From Cryptomeria japonica (Eukaryota; Streptophyta; Pinopsida; Cupressales; Cupressaceae), in NCBI RefSeq assembly GCF_030272615.1, contig NC_081412.1:20189932-20253931 (forward strand): a stretch of DNA of 64,000 nt, in the 5' to 3' direction. Of the stretch, positions 45,438 to 55,847 are shown in pieces. The notes below the pieces were generated by a model that saw only the letters and a list, made by a program, of their open reading frames with translations, did not search any database and was not told the origin of the DNA. The stretch's first letter is position 1; each line of letters opens with the position of its first letter. The position numbers and the translations under genes were made by a program.

Positions 45438-47011
45438 TGATGTGGAGGTGTTCTCAAAGAGAGTCTTACCTTTCTCAATAGGAAGTTGAGTGATATTTTA
45501 GTGGGATCCTTTCACTCTTCACTGGTTATTTAACAAACCAGAACACTCAAACTCTCTAGGAGTGCTCCCTATCAAATTGTGCTCAATAGTTGCTTCAAGC
45601 ATGGTTGAGATTCACAAGGGTAAATCCAAACTCCTAAGCTATAAAATCCTCTAGAATGTACTTGTAGGGGTGGTAATGGTTTTTATAAATGTTTTTCCAT
45701 TCCATTCATCTAGTTCTTCAATTATATTTCCTTCATTTCTTCATTGTTCCCTCGTTCTCCTCTTTTCTAGGCCTAGTAGCCCTAGAGCCCCAATTAGCCC
45801 CTCCTTATCGATTTTTGGGGAATTGTTCAAAAATCACTCAAATAACCTGACAACCTCTTTTTTGATTTGAGTACCCTTTTGGATGAACTTTTGAATCCAT
45901 CATGTGAGATAGTCAGGTCTGTCTGTACTGATACGAAACCCAAAAATGGCATTCATAGAGGGTTTTGGGACTTTGCAGTCTTCTCCAAAGGGTTTGTTGT
46001 CTTCTCTACTCTGTTACACCTCTAAAATTTCAAATAGGATCTTCCACACATTAATTTTTCATTCCAAACACTTGGAATATTTACAACTACTCATCCCTAC
46101 AAGCATATGCAACATTTCAATCATTTTCCTAACTGGGCTATGACTGAACTTGCCTCTAAATGATGGAAAACTATTTTTTAGAACATTCCATGCCAATAAA
46201 AAACTTATTGAAACTTTAAAAGGGTTATATGGCTAGAGTCTCAAGGGTTATTGAGCAAAACTCAAGGGATTTCAAGCTGGAACCATAATTGGGCTCTTAA
46301 ACCCTTGCTCGGGTCGAGAGCAATGCAAAATCAATGATACACTTCAAACCTGTATGAAAAATGATTAAAAACACCTTCTAAGAACTAAAATGTCATGTAA
46401 TAAACAATCATGAAATAACAATAGTAGAATCAATCCATTATGTACAAACTGCTGCTCAAAAATTAAGAAAATGCAAGGTAAAATCTGGAAAATGTCTTCA
46501 CAATCTATTCAAACTTTCTCAAGGATTTTGCCAACCCCTTTACATTCATTATCAGATAATTTTATATTCCATATGGATCCTAACAAACTCTTCATCAGTT
46601 TCCTAACCACCGATGTGCTCAAAAATGCCAAAAGTTGCTCAAAAGTTGCAAAATATTGTTGAGCAACAATGACAACTTTTGCCAAAATGTGCTTTTTTAC
46701 ATTTTATGCATTCTCAATAATCCTAAACCTCCTTGGATGACTAAATAACATAAAAATGACATTCTTAAATTCCTAATGAGGCTTTCCAAGACATTTTGTA
46801 TCAAAATGCAATCTTATGCCATTTTAGGCTTGCAAGGGCTCATAAGCCAAATATGAGAAAACAAATAACTTAGTTGAAAATCATCCTTCTAATGAATATA
46901 CAACACACATGTGGACCATTGAGTAGTTGATTATTCACAAACCTAATTCAAAATTAGGACTCTCACACCAAAATCTAGAAAATGCACTAAAAACTAGGTG
47001 CTACTGCACCA
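45438..47011 (-). repeat. G3 3' LTR
   Basis: On the plus strand starts TGATGTGGAGG and ends TACTGCACCA. It contains small ORFs that match ORFs in the other LTR and are only LTR sequence. Confidence 0.9.
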
Positions 47012-47020
47012 TACTCCCCT
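47012..47020 (-). promoter_or_regulatory. G3 polypurine tract
   Basis: The minus strand reads AGGGGAGTA directly before the 3' LTR. Confidence 0.75.
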
Positions 47021-47033
47021 AATGAGAAAGAAA

Positions 47034-48470
47034 TCAAGTGACTCCCTGAGGCAACAAATAAAGGGGAATTCCAATATTGGAAAAGTATGCTTTAGGTACC
47101 CAAGTATCCTTAGATGCTAGAAGTTTTTTCCATTGGATCAAGTGCTCCATATAGGCGGTATGCCTTGTCCTCTTGAGAATTTTAGAATCTAACACTTTCT
47201 CGGCTTGTGGCATGGTTGCAGGTGGTAAGGGAAGGTCTAAAAGTTTTTGAGAGACCTCTGAGACTCTGCTATATTCCTCTAGAAGTGTTCCCTTATACTG
47301 CACCAAATCTGTAACATTGAACATGGGAGATAAAGCCATATCTCTGACTAGGTCTAGTTTATAAGCATTGTTTCCATACTTTGCCAAGATTTTACAAGGT
47401 ATAATCCTCCTCATCTGAAGTTTACTAGGGACACCTTTTTGAAGCCTTTCTTTGTTCAAATGAACCATGACCAAGTCCCCAACACCAAATTGTATATCCT
47501 TTCTTTTCTCGTCTACTTTTTCTTTGATCCTTTGAGAGGTGTCTAGTAGGGTTGTCCTAACCTGCTCATGAATCTCTTGCATAGATTGAGCCATGCACAT
47601 AGAATGTCCACTCTTTTGTCCCATCTTTCCAACATATTTGAGATCCAAAACACCTCTGGGATGAAGGTCATACACAATCTCAAAAGGGCTCTTACCGATT
47701 GATCTATTCACACTGTCATTGTAGGCAAACTCAGCTTGATGGATGATCTGATCCCAAGCTTGTCCATACTCTGTCAAAAATATAAGAAGGTTTCCAAGTG
47801 TTTTATTGACCACCTCTGTTTGGACATCCATTTGGGGATGATAGGCTGAACTGAAAGACAAGTTAGTACCCAATCTCCGCCATAAAGTCTTTCAAAAATG
47901 ACCAATAAACTTTGCATCTCTATCTGATACTATGTTGATAGGTAAACCATGAATTCTAATAAATTCCTTGAAAAAAAAAAGAGCAATATGACTAGCATCA
48001 TGAGTCACCTTACATGGAATAAAATGGGCCATCTTGCTAAATCTATCTACCACAACATAGATTCTATCAAATTCTGATTTGGTCTTAAGCAAACCAACAA
48101 CAAAATCCATACTTGCACACTCCCATGGTTGGTTTGGAATAGGTAAAGGTTGATAAATCCCAGCATTAGAAGAGGTAGCCTTAGCTCTTTGTCAAACCAC
48201 ACATTGCTCCACATATTTCCTGATATCCCTTTTCATCTTAGGCCAATAGTACAATCTTTGGACAAGTTCCAAAATCTTGTTCAAGCCAAAATGTCCACTT
48301 AGGCAACCATTGTGCTTCTCTTGCATCAAATTTTCTCTCATAGACCCTTTAGGTACACAAATTTTTCCTCCCCTAAACAAAATACCATCTTGTAAGGTTA
48401 AATCTACATATTCACTATGAAAATGGTTTCTAAACTCTTAACAAACCTTGTAGGCAACAACAAAGTCTTC
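47034..48470 (-). pseudogene. G3 integrase and chromodomain
   Basis: Catalyses insertion of the cDNA. Zinc region: HNGCLSGHFGLNK and YVEQCVV-QRAK (last Cys now a TGA). The core has [32 protein letters not shown] and AYHPQMDVQTEVVNKTLGNL, so the D, D and E positions are all kept. 279 codons (47873-47034) are open, the best-preserved pol fragment here. The C-terminus carries the GPY-like segment and a chromodomain-like DSKILKRTRHTAYMEHLIQW with W in KDTWVPK. A TGA and a frameshift separate the N-terminal pieces. Confidence 0.9.
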
Positions 48471-48524
48471 ATCATCTTGATATAACCCCTTGAAACTATC
48501 CACTCCAATTCTCTTGAGCTACAC

Positions 48525-49196
48525 TTATTGCACTGTTAGCAACCTTCTACTTAATGCATCAACAAATTTATTACATTGACCCTTCTTGTGTTTAATGGTA
48601 AAGGTATATGATTGAAAATACTCTACCCATTTAATATGCCTATGATTCAAATTTTCTTGAGAATTGAGAAAGCTAAGAGCTTGATTATGAGTATAAACCA
48701 CAAATTCTTTGGGCAGAAAATAATGTCTCCACTTCCTAAGGGATTGAACAAGTGCATAAAACTCCAAATCATAAGAGGAATACCTTTTCTTGACATCATT
48801 GAGCTTCTCACTGCAAAATGCAACCGGTACATTGTCTTGACTTAAGATTGCTCCAACTTCTATGTTGCTTGCATCACATTCAATGGTGAATAGCTTGTCA
48901 AAGCTTGGAAGAATTAGTACTGGTTGAGAAGCCACCTTTATCTTCAAGAGACCAAATCCTCTTTGTGCTTCTTTTATCCATTGAAACTTGGTTTTCACAC
49001 CTCCTTTGATTGTGTCAAGCATGGGTGCACATATCTCACTGAATCCTCTGATGAACTTCCTATAGAATTGTGCCAAGCCATGAAAAATCCTTACTTCACT
49101 TGTTGTCTTAGGTGTAGGCCAATTGATTATGGCTTCCACTTTAGAGGTATCCATCTTCAAATAGCCTCTTGATATTACAATCTCAAGATATATCAA
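48525..49196 (-). pseudogene. G3 RT thumb/connection and RNase H
   Basis: 223 codons are open. MIYLEIVISRGYLKMDTSKV, EVRIFHGLAQFYRKFIRGFS, then RNase H: FTIECDASNIEVGAILSQ, KRYSSYDLEFYALVQSLRKW (catalytic Glu present, unlike G2), FVVYTHNQALSFLNSQ (Asp changed to His in TDNQ/TDHQ) and HRHIKWVEYFQSY. It reaches ALSRRLL at the domain end. Confidence 0.9.
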
Positions 49197-49199
49197 CTC

Positions 49200-49675
49200 C
49201 TATTTCATAAACTCACATTTCTCCAAATTGATTGTTAGTTGCTCATCACATAGTTTCCTCAATACAATCTCTATATACTTCAGATGTTCATCTTTAAACT
49301 TGCTAAAAATCAAGATTTCATCTAAATAAACAACAACAAATTTACCAATATAGTCCTTGAGTACTTCATTCACGAGTCTCATGAATGTGCTAGGAGCATT
49401 TGTGAGTCCAAATGGCATAACAAGCTATTTATAAAGTCTTTATGTGGTCTTGAATGTTGTCTTCCATTCATCTCCCTCCTTGATTCTAAAGGCAATGAAG
49501 CTTTGGGTATAAATTCAATTTTATGACTTATGGCACATTGAGGAGGCAAGGTTTCTGGTGTTCCATCATTGATAATGTCCTTAAACTGATTTAGGACATG
49601 TTGCACTTGACTGGGAATGCATACTTTCTTCTCTTTTCTTTCTTCTTTTGGTTTTACTACAATTGGAAACCCCAC
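49200..49675 (-). pseudogene. G3 reverse transcriptase, internally deleted
   Basis: The upstream frame gives PPQCAISHKIEFIPKASLP, and the next recognisable residues are already from after motif A ([12 protein letters not shown]-like), followed by [20 protein letters not shown] and [11 protein letters not shown]. Compared with G2 about 310 bp, covering fingers and motif A with its catalytic Asp, are missing at about 49490. The YLDD box is YLDE. This copy cannot encode working RT. Confidence 0.88.
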
Positions 49676-49739
49676 TCCTTCTCCTTCCTTGAGTGTGTTA
49701 ATGAACTCCTTCTCACCAACTAGGAGTGCATTAAGACCC

Positions 49740-50230
49740 TTTGATCTACCCTCTTCTTGGTCTCCTATGGACTGAATTTAATAGGTGATTCTGTCCTTTT
49801 GAAAAGTATAGGCATTTTTCTCCCCATGGTGTATTTCTTTTCTGTCAAACTGCCAAGGCCTACTTAGGAGTAGGTGGCAAGCATCCATTGGCAAGATGTC
49901 ACTAAATATTTTGTCCTTTTAGCCTCCTATAGTGAACTCTGCCCAAGTTTTTTCATTCACAAGGACATGTTGCCCCTTGTTGAGCCAAGTAACCCTACAA
50001 GGATCACTATGTGGTATTCTTTGTAAGTTGAGCTTACTCACTACTTCCTCTGAGCCTATGTTATCAGTGGACCCTGAATCCACCACCATACTACATACTT
50101 TTCCCATAATCTTTTATTTTATCCTAAACAAGGATCTCCTTTCGCTAGGTTCCTCCTTAACTAGTTCGTTAATCAACACTCTTCTTATCATGGGATTCTC
50201 TCCAACCTCCGAATCTAAACTCACTTCTGA
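49740..50230 (-). pseudogene. G3 aspartic protease region
   Basis: Contains MVVDSGSTDNIGSEEVV (active-site DSG) and MDACHLLLSRPWQFDRKEI, where the usual LLGRPW reads LLSRPW. Four stops lie between 49740 and 50160. Corresponds to 5478-5939 of G2. Confidence 0.85.
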
Positions 50231-50239
50231 TGCCTTCAT

Positions 50240-51388
50240 GTTTTCTGCATCTTCTTGAACATAATTCACTCTCCTCTCACATCCTTTGGATGAGGAAGAC
50301 TTCTCAGGATATCTATAGGTTGGGTGTCCAAGCTAATGGAAATTGTAGCACTTCATTGTCGAGAAATAGGACCCTCTTCATAATCCATTAGACCTTCCTC
50401 TACTAGAGTTTCTAAACCCCCTTCCTCTATAGCAACTCTTGGTATTGGAATCCCCACTTTTCTTTACCAACTTTGATTCCCCTTGGGATCTTTGGTCTAC
50501 ACTTCTTGCACCACAACTACCTCTATGACCTCTACCATCTCTTCCCCTACCTCTGCCTCTATTTCTTTGCTCTTGTTTCTTTTTTCTCTTCTCTTCCACC
50601 TTGAGTGCCAATTAATAGAACTTATGAACAATACTAGGACATAACAAACTCAACTCTTCTTGAATATTATATCTCAAGTCATTCAAATATCCGGATATGT
50701 TGATGCTTTCATCTTCCATCACCTTGGATCTCAGACACAACTTCTGAAATTCTTCAGTGTAGCTTCTCGCATCTAGTTCTCTTTATCTCAAGTTTTTTGT
50801 CCTCTTGTACAATTGGATTTCATAGTCTTCAGGGAAATATGCTTCTTTCACCTTGGCTAGCATTCCTTTCCAAGTGGCTATTGGGTTCTTACCCTCCTTT
50901 TGCCTCTCCACTTGGATGAACTTCCACAAAGTCAAGGCTGCTCCTCTCAATCTAGATTTGGCTAGCTTCACCTTTTGTGCCTCACTAATCCCATCACATT
51001 CAAAGTGATTCTCCAATCCTTCAATCCATTCCATGACTACTTCTGGTTCCATTTTTCCACAAAAAAGTGGCACTCCTTCTAAGGATTTTCCTCCTAAGGC
51101 TTTGATGGCTCTAAGGAGAGGTTCTTAAGGTAGAATAGGATCTAGTTCAAGTGTGCTATCCTCTTCTACTACTTCTTTACGCTTCCCTTCATCGACCTTG
51201 ATTGTCACTTTCTCAGTCTTGTCTTCAACTACATCTAGTTTACTCTCCAACTGTTGTAATCTTACCCAGGGGAGTCTATTCTCTTCATCTTGATATTCCA
51301 CCTTCTTGGATAACTCTGCATTTCTCACCATCCTTAGGATATTTTCTCCTACTGACTCAGTCTCTGACATGAACTGGCTTCTTCTCAA
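50240..51388 (-). pseudogene. G3 gag
   Basis: Starts MRRSQFMSETESVGENILRM at 51388. It has a coiled coil, then EVVMEWIEGLENHFECDGIS, RLRGAALTLWKFIQVERQKE and the RGRGRGRDGRGHRG basic stretch. The zinc knuckle near 50330 is damaged (CYNFH-LGHPTYRYP: two Cys lost). Fewer stops than G2. Confidence 0.88.
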
Positions 51389-51395
51389 ATCTTAG

Positions 51396-51409
51396 GTGCT
51401 CTGATACCA
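51396..51409 (-). promoter_or_regulatory. G3 primer binding site (initiator Met tRNA)
   Basis: The minus strand reads TGGTATCAGAGCAC three bases after the LTR end. Confidence 0.9.
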
Positions 51410-51412
51410 CTT

Positions 51413-52973
51413 TGATGGGGAGGGCTTCTCAAAGAGAGTCTCACCTTGCTCAATAGGAAATTGAGTGATATTTTAGTGGGCTCCTTTCACTCTTCACCGG
51501 TCATTTAACAAACCAAAACACTCAAACTCTCTAGGAGTGCTCCCTATCAAATTGTCCTCAATAGTTCCTTCAAGAATGGTTTGAATTCACAAGGGTAAAT
51601 CCAACCTCTAAGTTATGCAATCCTCTAGCATGTACTTGCAGGGGTGGTAATGGTTTTTCTAAAGGTGTTTCCATGCCATTCATCTAGTTCTTCAATTATC
51701 TTTCCTTCTTTTCTTCATCGTTCCCTCTTTCTCCTATTTTCTAGGCCTAGTAGCCCTAGAGCCCCAATTAGCCCTAACTTACCAGTTTTTGGGGAATTGT
51801 TCAAAAATAACTCAAAGAACCTACCAACATGTTTTGTGATCTGAGTACCCTTTTGGATGAAATTTTGAATCAATTAGGTGAGATAGTCAAGTCTATCCAT
51901 ACTAGTACGAAACCCAAAAATGGCATTTCTAGAGGGTTTTGGGACTTTGCAGTCTTCTCCAAAGGGTTTGTTGTCTTCTCTACTCTGTCACACCTCCAAA
52001 ATTTCACATAGGCTTTTCCACACATAAATTTTTCATGCCAAACACTTGGCATCTTCACAACTAGTCATCCTTACAAGCTTATGCAACATTTCAATCATTT
52101 TCCTAACTGGGCTATGACTCAGCTCGCCTAGGAAATGATGGAAAAAAAAATTCAACCACTTCCAGGCCAATAAAAAAATTATTTACACTGTACAAGGGTT
52201 CCATGTCTTGAGTCCCAATGGTTATTGAGCAAAACTCAAGGGATTTCAAGCTGGAACCATAATTGGGCTCTTAAACCCTTGCTCAGGCTGAGAGCAATGC
52301 AAAATCAATGATACACTTCAAACCTGCACTAAAAATGGTTAAAAACACATTCTAATCACTACAATGTCATTTACTAGGAAATCATGAAAGAAAAGTAGTA
52401 GAACCAATCCATTATGTATGGACTGTTGCTCAAACAATAAGAAAATGCAAGGTAAAATCTGGAAATGTCTTCACAATCTATTCAAACTTGCTCAAGGATT
52501 TTGCCAACCCATTTACATTCATTCTCAAATAATTTTATATTCCATATGGATCCTAACCAACTCTTGATCAGTTTCCTAACCACCGATGTGCTCAAAAATG
52601 TCAAAAGTTGCAAAATGTTGTCGAGTAACAATGACAACTTTTGCCAAAATGTGCATTTTTACATTTTATGCATTGCCACTCATCCTAAACCTCCAAGGAT
52701 GACTACATAACATTAAAATGACATGCCTAAATTCCTAATGAGGCTTTCCAATACATTTTACATCAAAATGCAAATTTATGCCATTTTAGGCTTACAAGGG
52801 CTCATAGGCCAAATTTGAGCAAACAAATAACTTAGTTGACAATCATCCTTCCAATGCATATTCAACACACATGTGGACCACTGAGTAGTCCATTATTCAC
52901 AAACCTAATCCAAAATAAGGACTATCACACCAAAATCTAGAAAATACACTAAAAACTAGGTGCTCTGACACCG
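51413..52973 (-). repeat. G3 5' LTR
   Basis: On the plus strand starts TGATGGGGAGG and ends TCTGACACCG (terminal CA changed to CG); collinear with 45438-47011. Confidence 0.9.
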
Positions 52974-52978
52974 GTGCT
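52974..52978. repeat. G3 target-site duplication, right
   Basis: GTGCT, identical to 45433-45437. Confidence 0.85.
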
Positions 52979-53451
52979 TCTAGAATATTTTGTCGACTAT
53001 AAAAAATAGCTATTGATACGATTCTATCCATTTGATTACCTTGTTTAATTTCTTTAAAATATTTTTTTAAGGGGATTACAATTACTTCATATCTTCTAAT
53101 AAATTTTTAGTAAAATCTTGTATATTCCAAAGAGTATTTTACCTTGGGTTCTCTCTTCAGTGGTGATAATGTCATGATGAGTGCAAATTTTAAGGGATCT
53201 GTCATTAACCCTTATTTACAAATGATATGACCTAATAGTGTGTCAAAAGACACTACAAAGATGCATTTGTTTCAGTTAGGAGAAATTTAAAATCTACTAA
53301 ATTTGTCAAACATCATGTGGCTGTAAATGGTTCTTCACTAGACCATGAGCTATCAAGTCATTCAAATACACCTCTTCAAAATCATCTGTAAAATATTTTG
53401 CAATCATTTAACATTAAATATTGCCAATGCATTCTTTAACAAAAAATACAT
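52979..53451 (-). pseudogene. G5 relic: Gypsy RT C-terminal half
   Basis: The minus strand reads VYLNDLIAHGLVKNHL (a decayed YLDD strand), then a run equivalent to CIFAVSSGTLLGHI-CKEGL (seen as MHLCSVF-HTIRSYHL), and ELRxFLGHTGYYRRFI-like remnants. Bounded by the G3 and C2 target sites. Many stops. Confidence 0.65.
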
Positions 53452-53456
53452 CATTG
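53452..53456. repeat. C2 target-site duplication, left
   Basis: CATTG, identical to 60802-60806. Confidence 0.85.
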
Positions 53457-54884
53457 TCTTGGTATTGCATGAAGATTGCATTAATGAAGTATAGTTTTGT
53501 CATTGATGTCAATAGTAACCGGTAATGGAGTTGTATTGCAACCAGTAGTGATGTAGTAGTGCAATTGGTAGTAGAGTAGTGATGGAAACCAGTATTGGTT
53601 TTTCAAGTAGAGTGGTCAATCGGTAACCCTAACTAGTTGATATGCAGAACCCTAACCAATGGAGCTTGGTGAATCGGTTATGATGATCTATGATCGAATG
53701 GTGATTGGAGATGGAGATGCCACGTATGCATGATGCACTTGATAAGTTTCAAAGTAGTTTCAGCACTTGAAAATAATTGTTTATCTTGTGAATGAGAAAA
53801 TGCATAGCATGAAGTAATAACCGCGTGATGAGTTACATGATTCAATGTGCGGTGATCCAGGAGCGGTTGATGTTGTCTAGAAAAATATGTGGTTGATTGC
53901 TATGTAATCTAATGGTCATGTTTGAACCGATATGGTTTTAATATCGATGAGAGTTGTAGGTTTTGTGTGTGTTACTGACCTATTGTATTTACTTATAAGG
54001 TCGATGAGTTGTTTTGTAATTGTGTTAGTAATTTTGGTTAAGTGTGGTATTGTGATTGTTTCCAAACCAGAAGGAGTGTCTGTAGAATGTTTTGAAGGAA
54101 GATAGGAGCATAAAAGGATATGACTAAGAAAGATAGTGCTATTACCATATCAACAAAGACCCTGTTGTTCTCTAACCATTAGAACAATTAAATCCCTAAT
54201 CAAGTAAGCTTTAATAGGCTTGGTGATGCCTAAATCCTCTAACCAGCTGATCCATTAGCTTGGATTTGGAATCCTCTATCAAGGTTACTCCTAATAGGTA
54301 ATTGACTTTAACAGGGTATTGTAGTCAATCCCTTAACCAGGTGGTCCCTAACCAGAATTGTTCTTAACATGACAATATTGCATAATATTCTAACAAGGCT
54401 TGGCTCCTAATAGGGTGAACTTCAGAAGAGTTCAGAATACTTGTGGGTATTCATCCCCATCGTGTTTTTTCCCATTTGGGTTTCCAGGTGAAAAAAAATT
54501 GTGTCAAGTGGTGATTGATTTTGTGGATATGTTTTGATATGGTTGATATGATTAACTGGTAAAGCCACTTAGTAATGTTTATATGATCTAAAGTGATTTG
54601 AAATGAGCTATTACTGATGTTAGTTAAGTGATTTAATGTTTTGGTTAAATGGTATGTGATTTGCAGATTTGTTACAATGTATCTTTGATGGTTTGGTCAA
54701 CTGGTAAAGTTTGATAGTGTAGTTGTAGTTTTGGACACAATGTCTAAACCAGTTTAGTTTTGCAAGTTGTTTATGAGTTGGGATTAAGTTTGGTGAAAGT
54801 TTACCTTGTTTTCTATCTATTGAATCACCCCCCTCCCCCCTCTCAGTATTTGACCAGATCGTTATCGATTCATCAATATTATCA
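53457..54884 (+). repeat. C2 5' LTR
   Basis: Starts TCTTGGTATTGCATGAAG (the 3' LTR has TGTTGGCATTTAATGAAG) and ends ATATTATCA. Confidence 0.88.
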
Positions 54885-54886
54885 AT

Positions 54887-54898
54887 TGGCATCAAAGC
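54887..54898 (+). promoter_or_regulatory. C2 primer binding site, degenerate
   Basis: TGGCATCAAAGC, two transitions from TGGTATCAGAGC, two bases after the LTR. Confidence 0.75.
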
Positions 54899-54953
54899 AT
54901 TTTAGGTCCTCTTGTGTTTAAGCCTAATAGCTCATGGAAAAATCTAGGAGAAC

Positions 54954-55814
54954 ATGATGAAGAAAGAAGATCCAAAGATAAATAGAGAAAACTACAAAAT
55001 CTGGAGTGATAGGATGAAGATCTATATCAAGAGCTTAGGAAGTCAATATTGGGAACATATTACTAAATATAACTTGCCTAGTGGGATTTTGTTGGATGAT
55101 CAAAAGAAGGAGCAACAGGAGAACAATCAAGCATTGGAGGCCATTATCAGTTCCTTGTCTAATTTAGATTATGTTGATGTCCATGGATTGGAGACTTCTT
55201 ATGAAGTGTGGAAGAAACTTGAGGATATCTATAACGGTGATGAGCATGTTAATATTACCAAAGAAGAGAGTCTGAGAGGTAAATTTGATGATATGCAGAT
55301 GGTTGAAGGTGAAAACATTCAATAGTATGGTCAGAGGATCAAGGAGATAGCATGTGAGATCAAAAGTGTTGGTGGTACAGTGGAGGATACCACAGTGGTT
55401 AGCAAGGTGTTGAAAACCCTTCTATTAGTCTATGGTATCCGAGTTGTAGCCATTTAGGAACTCAAGTCTATTGATAAATAAAAGGTAACTCTTGATTCCA
55501 TCATTGGTAAATTAACTACATTTTAATTAAATGGTTTTGATGGAAGTGTTGAAATATTGGAGTCTTCTTTTAGAGCCCCAATTTCAAACCCACCGGTAAG
55601 GAAAAGGATAGAAGCTAGTTACAGTCATGAGTCTAGATCCAGCAGAGAGGTTGATGATGAAGATAGTTTGATTGATCTTGAATCATTGTTGGTGAAGCAG
55701 TTACCCAGAGGTACCAGTAAGTACAGAGGTAAATTACCTTTGAAGTGTTTTGCATATAATCGGATTGGACATATTTCTACTAATTGTCGAAATGGAGATA
55801 ATGAGCAGAAATGA
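54954..55814 (+). pseudogene. C2 gag (UBN2-type)
   Basis: Starts MMKKEDPKINRENYKIWSDR. The gag domain continues with LEAIISSLSNLDYVDVHGLE, YEVWKKLEDIYNGDEHV and ESLRGKFDDMQMVEGENIQ, then a TAG and the remainder with four stops. The zinc knuckle is CFAYNRIGHISTNC, with the second Cys replaced by Tyr, the same substitution as in C1. Basic/Ser-rich HESRSSREVDDEDS precedes it. Confidence 0.88.
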
Positions 55815-55847
55815 GAGAATTATAAGAAGTACAAAAGCAAAGGTAAA

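Larger units (their letters stand above)
45438..52973 (-). mobile_element. G3: Ty3/Gypsy retrotransposon, nearly full length, same family as G2
   Basis: LTRs 51413-52973 (5') and 45438-47011 (3') are both about 1.57 kb, with a perfect GTGCT target duplication, Met-tRNA primer site and purine tract. Gag, protease, RT, RNase H, integrase and chromodomain follow in order. The N-terminal part of RT is deleted near 49490. About ten differences in the first ~115 aligned LTR bases suggest a moderately old insertion. Confidence 0.93.

Noticed and set aside
45670-46143. ORFs in the G3 LTRs (45670-46143, 46471-46662, 51644-52011, 52465-52710)
   Set aside because: They occur at matching places in both LTRs and overlap LTR sequence; no domain is present.
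53960-54895. Minus-strand ORFs such as 54620-54895
   Set aside because: They are inside the C2 LTR and have no counterpart frame in the other LTR.
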